DNA of 29,361 nucleotides from Smittium mucronatum (lineage: Eukaryota; Kickxellomycota; Harpellomycetes; Harpellales; Legeriomycetaceae), in the NCBI GenBank assembly GCA_001953115.1, contig LSSL01001046.1, positions 1 through 29,361 on the forward strand, in the 5' to 3' direction. Both the position numbers and the translations under genes were made by a program. The notes below the pieces were generated by a model, which did no database searches, was not told the DNA's origin, and saw only the letters and a list, made by a program, of their open reading frames with translations. Shown here in pieces: positions 22,641-29,361 of this stretch (position 1 is the first letter of the stretch; each line of letters begins with the position of its first letter).

Positions 22641-24290
22641 GGTGATAGGAATAGCAAAAAAAATTAAGAAGAAATTGATTCAATATAAAACTGAATAAAA
22701 ATAATTATTATTACTATGAATTTTTCGAAAATCCAGTAAAAGGTTAAAATATATAGACTAATGTGTGGTATCTATTTATTCTAGAAAATTAAAAACGTCA
22801 GATAAAATATGTAGGGTTATTCAGTAGAGTCGGAATTGGGTAAGATCCTGGTCTTTGTTGAAATTTATCAATAATTAACACTCGAAATTTTAACAAAATT
22901 AAACAAAAACACAACAAAAAAAGAAAATATATTATTATAAATTCAAAAAATATCGAGTTGACAAAAGAAATCAAAATGCTCAAAATAAATTCTTTTTTTC
23001 GAATACATATATAACATCGGGAAAATTAAAAAACATTGATAATAATTCTCCATGTTCTACAATGCATATAAGTGTGTTAAAAAAATATCCTGTTTGATTT
23101 CTGAGCATCAAAATAATTTATATCTGAGAAGATGGTATCAAGGCTAAAATTTAAATGAAAAATAAATGATTCTGATATAAGTAAAATTACCTCTGATCGA
23201 AGAGGGTTTAAAATTAATAAAATTTTTCTAGAAATATACTGGTAAACGATGTTAATATTCTCAAAACAGTTTATTTCTTCTCTTTAGACTTTATGATTAG
23301 ATTATACCGGTTAGAAAAGCATAAAATTACGCCAAAATAAAACTCAAAAAAACATATCGTAACATATAAAGGGTAAAAAACTCTCACTTGTTTACAAATA
23401 AATCGAGAGTACCCAATAATCTCATTAAATCACACGCAAAGTCTAGTCAATTCAAAAAAAACTTTTGAAATATGTCGCAGGGTAAAATATACGGCCGAGC
23501 ACAACAAAATATTTTTCATAGTATAATCAAAAAAAAAAATTAAAAGGAGAAGAAAAAGAGGACAAAGAAAAGAAAGAAAGGGAAAGAAAAAGATTGAAAA
23601 AAATAAAAAAAGCAAACAACTTTTGTTTTTTTTTCCCAGATTGAATTACCACGTGAATTAATTTTGTATTTTTAGTTAAAATAAAACCAATTTCTATTGG
23701 ATAAACGAAAGTAAAAATAAATTACTAAGAAAGACAAAGATAATTCAACAAAACTTATTACTAAAGTTGTAATAATAGAAGCAAATGGAACGAAGAGAAT
23801 TTGAAAAATGGCAAGAAATATAATAGTAATAGGATGCAAAAACAACAAAAGCTACTCAAAATCTGTCAAATTTATATATAAAGGAAATACAAGTCAGCTT
23901 TCTTGGCTCGAACCGGGGTAAAATTTCTTATAAATAAATAACATTTAAACTATAAGTATTCGAATGAGTTTCAAAAGTTGAAAAATAAATAAGCCCAAAC
24001 AATCTCAGAGTAAAAATTAATTGAAACTTAAAACTCAAATATATTTCAGCTTAAAAATTTAAAATACTAATACTTACTCAAAACTTATCAGATTAAAAAA
24101 GTAGTTATTAGATTTTCTTTTCTTTTAAACGCACCTACCTTTGAACTATCTTTAATTTCTTTTTATAATATTAAAATCCTTAATTGAAAACAAAGGTAGT
24201 GGTACTCTTGAACTCTACTACAAATATTTAGATTTTTTATATGCCAAAAATATTTAAAAAATTTAGTTAAAGAAAAAAAATATTAGCGGA
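22641..24290 (+). other. gypsy internal region without clear motifs (protease position)
   Basis: By position this should encode the protease and the start of pol, but no DTG/DSG-type active site could be recognised. A purine-rich tract at about 23541-23612 (AAAGAAAGAAAGGG-like) makes artificial open frames on both strands. No other feature is supported. Confidence 0.4.
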
Positions 24291-24499
24291 TATTAAAAAT
24301 GAAAATAACGATATGACAAATTTTTTAAAAGAGCTTACTAGGATTTCTAAAGAACTCTATTTTTTCGAAATTCTAGATAGAGAAATATTTAATAAAATAA
24401 ATACCCATTATAACCAATCTAGTGCAAAAAAGTAATATAGACAAAAAGATGATCAAATAAAGCAGTTAAAAAAAATCCTTTTCATAGTTGATAGAAAAA

Positions 24500-25200
24500 A
24501 GATTTATTAGAGCTTCGTCATCTGCTTGAGAAATCTCATCTCTCTTTCCTATAAATAAGAATGGGGTTCAGAATGTGTATATATTTCCAAAAAATAATCA
24601 GTCTATCTCACTTAAATAAATAATATACACCACTAATAGATGATTGCTTTATTAGAATCTTTTCGGCGAAATATTACACAAAAATTGAAATAAAATCCGA
24701 GTACCATCAAATAGAAAAGGAAGAAAGCTAAATTTGAAAAGATGATTTTACTTTATGATATAGTTCTTATTTATGTAGAATTATAACATTCGGATTAATT
24801 AGTGCACTCTCAACATTTCAGAGATTGATGAACAAAATATGAAACCTTTTCTAGTTGATCTCATTATTTTTTATTTAGAATTTATTTTTATATTTTCAAA
24901 CTCTTACGGGCTAATCAAAGAACTTTCAAAAAACGTTTTAGAAATGATAATAATAAAAAATGAACTTTTTGATAAAAAAAAAAATTTTCATTTGGACTCG
25001 AAGAAAATAAGTTAATCGGTCATATCGCAATTTTTTCTGATATTATTCCATGCCACAACAAAATTAAAGCGACAAGTGAAAGACTTTTTCCAAAAACTCA
25101 CAAAAATCTACCAACTTTCATAGGTATTGCATCTATTACCACAAATTTATACCAGAAGTTTCTGAAATAATCTATCCACTATATGATCTGATAGAAGGAA
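24500..25200 (+). pseudogene. gypsy reverse transcriptase remnant
   Basis: RNA-dependent DNA polymerase domain of the LTR element. Around 24787-24835, FGLISALSTFQRLMNKI matches the PFGL-x-NAP-x-TFQRLMN block. At 24852-24905, with one frameshift, FYLEFIFIFSNS corresponds to YLDDILIFSNS, so the catalytic DD of motif C has become EF. GHIAIFSDI and LPTFIGIAS, then YYHKFIPEVSE and YPLYDLIEG (to about 25200), follow in the order of the gypsy RT thumb and connection. At least three frame changes are needed to follow it. Non-functional. Confidence 0.82.
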
Positions 25201-25700
25201 TACGCTAAAAAACTCCCTTTAAAATTGAATAACGTGTCAAAATCTGTATTCTATAATTTAAAAATACCCTAAAGTCATCTCTAGTTTTATGATCACCTGA
25301 TTGAGACAATGATTTCTACATAGGAATGGACAAAACGACATTTTCTATAGGTTATTTATTGCGAAAAGAATCTAGCCCAAACTTAATATACTCAATATCA
25401 TTTGAATCTCATCGTATAATGAAATCAAAAAGTAATTAATACACTTTTGAAAGTGTTATATTATCTATAATACATCATTCACCGTATGGGATCATTGTTT
25501 GGTGGCACACGGATTCACTGTATTAACAATCCACAAAAATCTTTTAAACTTTCTGAAGAATAAAAATACTCATTGTATAATAGGTAGAAGTCTTGAAAAG
25601 TTTCATCATCTAAGTTAAAAAATTGTTTACTACACTGGCTCTCAAAATAATGCTGTAGATTGATTATAAAGAGATATGACTATGAAAATATTATTAATAC
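25201..25700 (+). pseudogene. gypsy RNase H remnant
   Basis: Continues from the RT connection: KTPFKIE, then FKNTLKSSLVL, SPD and DFYIGMDKTTFSIGYLL (about 25207-25360). These match the K-x-F-x-W...LK..L...PVL..PD...F.L.TDAS-x-x-AIG region that starts RNase H. The first catalytic Asp is kept in GMD. Downstream, ISFESHRIM and later WWHTDS occupy the places of the SR-x-L and TDH motifs. Several stops break the frame. Confidence 0.68.
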
Positions 25701-25929
25701 TATTTATTTATTTTTTGAAAATGGTGATGATTACGGTTTGATATACAAAAATATAAAAATCTTTTAAATAACCACAAAATAAACCCAAAAACTATTTTAA
25801 AGCTATGAAGAGAAGAAAAGACTGTTATATAAACTTCTGTTTATTAAGGATATATTGATAATAAAAGAACAAAATAAAGAGTCCTGTCCAATATTTAATA
25901 CACAAAAAGATAAAAAAACAGATAAAAAA

Positions 25930-26560
25930 ACAACTCTATAGCTTAACACACATGGGAACTACGACAAATTATAATTCAATTAGATTGATATTTTGGTAGC
26001 CAAAAATGCGAAAAAATATATATAAATAATAAGGAAGTTTCTCCAATGCCAAATAGATGGAGATAAAAAAAATTGCACCTTTTCATCTAACAAAAACATC
26101 TACAAACGCTTTTAAAATTTTGAGAATTGACTTCATCGACCAAATTTATATTTCAAATAATGTAAATAAATGGATAATAATAGCTATTGATCATCTCACT
26201 AATTTGGTAGTGGCTTCAGCTACACAAGACTCAAAAGTTGAAAAAATTGCGAAATTCTTATACGAAAAAATATTTTTACGATTCAGAGGTCTGATAAAAA
26301 TAATTAACAATAGGAGCACAATTTACCTCAAAAGATTTGAAAGACTATTTAAAAATAAAGAGTGTAATGCATATCTTAATAAATCTTGGCATCCAGTGAC
26401 TAATGGTAAAACAAAAAGCGAAAATGAAGTAATAAGTGCAGCATTAAAAAAACTAGTGTATCTGCACAAAAAAAGGGTCTAAATCTAGATCAAGCAATAT
26501 GGGCAACTAGAGTACGTAAATATCGTTTCGTAAAATTTTCCAGTATTTATTGGTATTTGG
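25930..26560 (+). pseudogene. gypsy integrase remnant (H2C2 and catalytic core)
   Basis: Integrase that would insert the element cDNA. A broken zinc-binding region, HTHGNYDK then LVAKNAKKYI and LQCQ, lies at about 25947-26053. The core is the longest intact frame of the element (26057-26482, 141 codons). The first Asp is kept in LRIDFID (26129-26131). The second, expected in I-x-D-R-G-T, is Asn in IINNRST (AAT at 26309-26311). The Glu expected after HP-x-TNG-Q-T is Lys in HPVTNGKTK (AAA at 26414-26416). Two of three DDE residues are therefore lost, both explicable by one G-to-A change. The reading goes on in other frames past 26482 (YRFVKFSSIYW near 26520), equivalent to the P-x-x-L-x-YG segment. 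A 68-codon frame at 26731-26937 is probably the integrase tail. Confidence 0.85.
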
Positions 26561-27091
26561 AGTAATAATTTGACTGTCATCGAATTAATTAAACCCAGTA
26601 CTATTGAAAAACAAATCCAATGGGGAAAACATATACTTTATTACAGGAATTAGATTAAATATAGTTATTAAGTCTAGAAAACTGGCCAGAAAAGAATAAA
26701 TAAAAACCGCCATTAAAATTAAAAATCTCTATGATTAAAATAAAGATGCGGTTAAATATGCAGTCTGAATTTGGGCAACCGTTAGATATCAATCTAAAAA
26801 AAAGCTTGAATATAGATTCCTGTAAAAATACAAGTTATTTTAACAAGGGTATTTCTAAACTTATAAAATCGAATCAGAAAAGAGAGAAAAAACGAAATTA
26901 TTGTCCAATAGTAATCAAATTCTGGCAGCAAATATAGAGGATGAATGTAAAATAAAACCTTGGGCTATAAAATTAGTTATTAAAACCAATTATCAAATTT
27001 AGTTTCAGATTGGTGATATTTTTAAGTCTTTTATTTAATAATTTTAAAATTAACCATTTAAAACCCCTTTTCAACTATATGAAAAGCATTT

Positions 27092-27372
27092 TGTAGACAA
27101 TGGATCGTTGTTACCAATATATTATTATATACAGATGCTGATACAGATATAGATAATAAAAAATATCCCGAAAAGATTTTACCTATTTATAATTAACGTT
27201 ATATAACTAAAATAGTCGTTTCTTACTTATTATTCTTATAAAGGGTATTCCTTTTATTATAATAAGTTTCTTGGTACCATTTTTTGAATTTATATTCTAT
27301 CTGTATACTTAGCTAATCATCTATAAATCAAATTTTAAGTTTACAACTAAATAGTAATAAAATTAAAAATTG
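27092..27372 (+). repeat. 3' LTR of the Ty3/gypsy element
   Basis: Starts TGTAGACAATGG and aligns with the 5' LTR to AATTAAAAATTG. Length agrees with the 5' copy within a few bases, which supports the boundaries. The sequence just before it (GAAAAGCATT) may be a degraded polypurine tract, but this is not convincing. Confidence 0.75.
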
Positions 27373-27639
27373 TGTATTATTTATTATGTATTATTTATCT
27401 AAAAAAAAAGGAAAAATGGCATAAAAATCATAAAAATCAATAAAGTATAAGCCAACTAAAACTACTCAAACATTTAAATAACCATGAGTATTATTCTATA
27501 ATAATATTAAAAATACAAGCACCTCAAAAAAACCTGATCGGTTGAATAAAAAAAAATACAGCTGGAAAAAAATATCTCTATTGCCTTAATCGGATCCCTA
27601 GTACTATTTATATTATATAAATTATTTTCGGAAGTTTTT
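27373..27639. other. short AT-rich segment after the 3' LTR
   Basis: No coding trace. The first 70 bases show a faint resemblance in word order to the sequence just inside the 5' LTR, which could be chance or a sign of a wrongly placed LTR end. Otherwise nothing is seen. Confidence 0.3.
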
Positions 27640-28090
27640 TTTTATAGCCAAAGGTGAGGCAACGATAAGAGCATCGTCACTGACTCTAATATCGCCATCA
27701 CCCAACAGAGACTCTAGGACATGTTTTACTCCCTCACTCCTCCTATAATTAATTCACAAATAGCTTTCTGTACTTACAACTTTAAGCCTTTTTACAGCCC
27801 CCAAAATGGGAAAATCATGCGAGATCCTTACCGGTGTTTTGGGACTAAAAATTAACGAAAGTACCAGAAATGAAGATAAAACATTTTCAATAACTGGTTC
27901 CTCCGTCTAGTTAATTTTTTTTAAGACGTAAACTAGATATGAAACCTAAATAGATGTTGATACCAAAGTATATCTATCTCTATCCTCGGTTATCTCTCTC
28001 CAAGAAAAAAATTCAGGAGCAAAACCATAATTTCAAGCACCAGAACCGAATAAATTATGGTAGTAAATAACTATAGTTGTAGCACCATAT
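27640..28090 (-). pseudogene. unidentified coding relic, minus strand, with a possible short intron
   Basis: I do not recognise the family. On the minus strand, coding-like segments follow in order: YGATTIVIYYHNLFGSGA at about 28089-28036; after a TGA (perhaps a former TGG), NYGFAPEFFSWREITEDRDR; then, past stops and a frame break, EEPVIENVLSSFLVLSL and IFSPKTPVRISHDFPIL; and finally VKHVLESLLGDGD with IRVSDDALIVASPLA ending near 27646. A GTAAGT donor at 27777-27772 and an AG at 27734-27733 would define a 45-nt intron that restores frame between the last two blocks. By my count 45 of 100 bases are G or C in 27651-27750, far above the surroundings. The amino-acid composition is varied, not low-complexity, so former coding sequence is likely. 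It could be a host gene fragment, an unknown element's gene or an integrated viral gene; nothing in the sequence decides. Confidence 0.5.
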
Positions 28091-28379
28091 GATTAATGCA
28101 TATAATAAGGAAACTATAAAAACTTAACTGCTAAAACTTCCTCTAACGGTTAATGATTCCAGCTCGCTATGAATAATCTAACTAAATAATAAAAACCACT
28201 TTATCCAGAGAATAGTAAAATAAAACCGAATAATTTATAAAAAATATTAATAAAAAATAAGAATAAAACATATAACCAAACTAAATATATTAAAAAGACT
28301 AAAAAAACACCCTCAAACTTATTAATACTTTCAGAAAAAAAAAGGATGTAAGCCCTTCTAGACTAAAATGATCGTACCC

Positions 28380-28725
28380 AAAATTACTATCAATTAAGGA
28401 AAAAGAATTACTGAAAAACATATTCCTAAATCAAAAATTTGGTATTCAGCTCAAGTCTTTCTATTTGATAATAGTTTCTATAAAGAAATAAAAAGGTCTA
28501 TCATATCTTTTAGAATAATAATCAGTCTAAATTATAACAAGATTCTCTCGGGATACACCTTAATCTTGGAGCTCTAGGATTATTAAACTTTGACTATCAA
28601 TAAAAAAGCCTATTCCTTAAATTTATAAAAGATATTTTTAATAATTTTAACTAAAAATTGATTCATCTGGTAATATTAAACTTAAATTTTATATCAGAAA
28701 ACCCTTATCAAAAATACACTACTCG
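28380..28725 (+). pseudogene. LINE reverse transcriptase, C-terminal part (continuation after nested insertions)
   Basis: From 28387 the frame LSIKEKELLKNIFLNQK matches the LSI-x-GK-x-x-L-x-x-x-x-x-L-x-K block of the L1/Tad LINE thumb. After a frameshift, WYSAQVFLFDNSFYKEIKRS (28440-28499) equals the (K)-x-WY-x-A-x-VLPLP-x-SF-x-K-x-I segment. LGALGLLNFDYQ (28565-28600) corresponds to the GGLG-x-x-N...QA box, and FISENPYQKY-like sequence ends the trace near 28710. Same strand as the RT at 20.4-21.3 kb. If the gypsy element and the unidentified relic are removed, the spacing from motif A to this block becomes roughly that of an intact LINE ORF2, so the two are probably halves of one element. 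Confidence 0.68.
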
Positions 28726-29361
28726 GACTTCATATTAATCTGCAGCCAATTAAAATAAAATAAGCCAAAAAAATATCTCCATTTTGAAGTTTTTTTTTAT
28801 GTACACAAAAAAACTTTTTGTTGACATGAACGGGGTTGGATAATGGAATCGGGAAGAATATTGCAACTTTAGAAAAAAATGTATACAAGAATTCTTTAAT
28901 ATTTGCTTTTAAAAATCGAATCTCAAATAAAATTAAAAAAAACTTGAGAACTATAAATTAGTTTATAAGAAATCTCCTCCTATAGTGCAGATAAAAAAAG
29001 ATTTTCACCAAGGGACTAAACTTTTAAATAGAAAAATTATTTTCACCATAGACAGATAAAGAAATTTTATCATTTTCTGATATCACCAAAATTGGATTTA
29101 TCCCCTGCGAATCACACAAATCTAGGGTGGAGGGTCAATTTAATAATAATAGTAAAAGAAGAAGAAGAGAAATTTCGCAATATTGTAAAAATGAAAAACA
29201 AATAAAATTTTCGAAATGGGACAAGCTAGTAATAGATCAAAAAAAGAGAAGGTGAGTAGAAGGAAAAGGATTTAAAACCAACCATGTAAGCAAAAAAAAC
29301 AGATGGTGATGGAATGAAATTTGATTATTTTTTCCTTTTATTGTATTTTTATTTTATTTTT
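28726..29361. other. AT-rich right end, nothing recognised
   Basis: May hold the 3' end of the LINE, but no motif or poly-A tail could be assigned. A slightly GC-richer patch at 29095-29140 and a short purine repeat of AGAAGA type at 29155-29172 are the only visible structure. Confidence 0.4.

Larger units (their letters stand above)
21269..27372 (+). mobile_element. Ty3/gypsy LTR retrotransposon, degenerate, inserted in the LINE
   Basis: An element of about 6.1 kb bounded by two diverged direct repeats (LTRs) of ~284 and ~281 bp. The internal order is gag with a CCHC knuckle, reverse transcriptase, RNase H and integrase. Integrase after RNase H places it in Ty3/gypsy (Metaviridae) rather than Ty1/copia. 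All coding parts carry stops and frameshifts, so it is long dead. The LTRs start with TG. Their right ends are set where similarity fades after AATTAAAAATTG, and the exact boundary, primer-binding site and target duplication could not be fixed. It splits a LINE whose two halves lie on either side in the same orientation. Confidence 0.85.

Noticed and set aside
22798..22983. Minus-strand 61-codon frame inside the gypsy element
   Set aside because: Antisense to the + strand retrotransposon and rich in Phe/Ile from AT bias.
23430..23615. Minus-strand 61-codon frame
   Set aside because: Produced by a purine-rich tract on the + strand, giving Leu/Phe/Ser repeats.
27373..27480. Possible tandem gypsy copy after the 3' LTR
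   Set aside because: Word-order resemblance to the sequence after the 5' LTR is faint, and no gag motif follows.
8931..29361. tRNA genes, rRNA, CRISPR-like arrays, telomeric repeats
   Set aside because: None seen by eye; regularly spaced direct repeats or cloverleaf-type sequences were not found, though a covariance-model scan was not possible.

Overview
The window looks like a piece of an AT-rich fungal nuclear genome. Two genuine, intron-containing eukaryotic genes occupy the left 6 kb. The remaining ~22 kb is a very AT-rich graveyard of decayed transposable elements. The genes are a GCS1-type ArfGAP (8 exons, 56-109 nt introns with GT..AG borders) and a histidine acid phosphatase (2 exons). 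Both proteins are fungal in style. The species cannot be named from the sequence; the intron-rich ArfGAP and the mix of MULE, Harbinger-like, Ty3/gypsy and LINE relics would fit an AT-rich filamentous or early-diverging fungus. No bacterial-type operons, tRNA, rRNA or CRISPR arrays were seen.

Layout. 1-1411: upstream non-coding sequence with a poly-T tract just before the ArfGAP start. 1412-3184 (+): ArfGAP, 403 aa as spliced here. 3185-4079: tail-to-tail intergenic region. 4080-5784 (-): cytosolic histidine acid phosphatase, 521 aa. 5785-7560: its upstream region, with CCAAT and TATA-like sites. From about 7.5 kb onward every recognisable coding trace belongs to a broken mobile element: a MULE transposase with a SWIM zinc finger (7.6-8.9 kb, +), a Harbinger/DDE_Tnp_4-like transposase (11.0-12.0 kb, +), a 72-bp MITE flanked by TA (14013-14084) with a second decayed copy near 17.1 kb, and a second, different MULE (14.7-15.7 kb, +).

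The right end is a nested structure. A LINE reverse transcriptase starts by about 20.4 kb on the + strand. It is interrupted at 21269 by a Ty3/gypsy retrotransposon of about 6.1 kb with two diverged ~282-bp LTRs and the order gag(CCHC)-RT-RNase H-integrase. It appears to resume at about 28.39 kb with the LINE thumb and C-terminal region. Between the 3' LTR and the resumed LINE lies a locally GC-richer, minus-strand coding relic (27640-28090) that I could not assign to any family; it is the best candidate for something undescribed.

The relics carry many in-frame stops. Several catalytic residues are lost by changes that look like C-to-T/G-to-A transitions (integrase D to N and E to K, LINE QGD to QGN). 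This suggests a RIP-like or methylation-deamination decay process. The two host genes do not form a pathway together: one acts on Arf GTPases in vesicle traffic, the other is a phosphomonoesterase-type enzyme.
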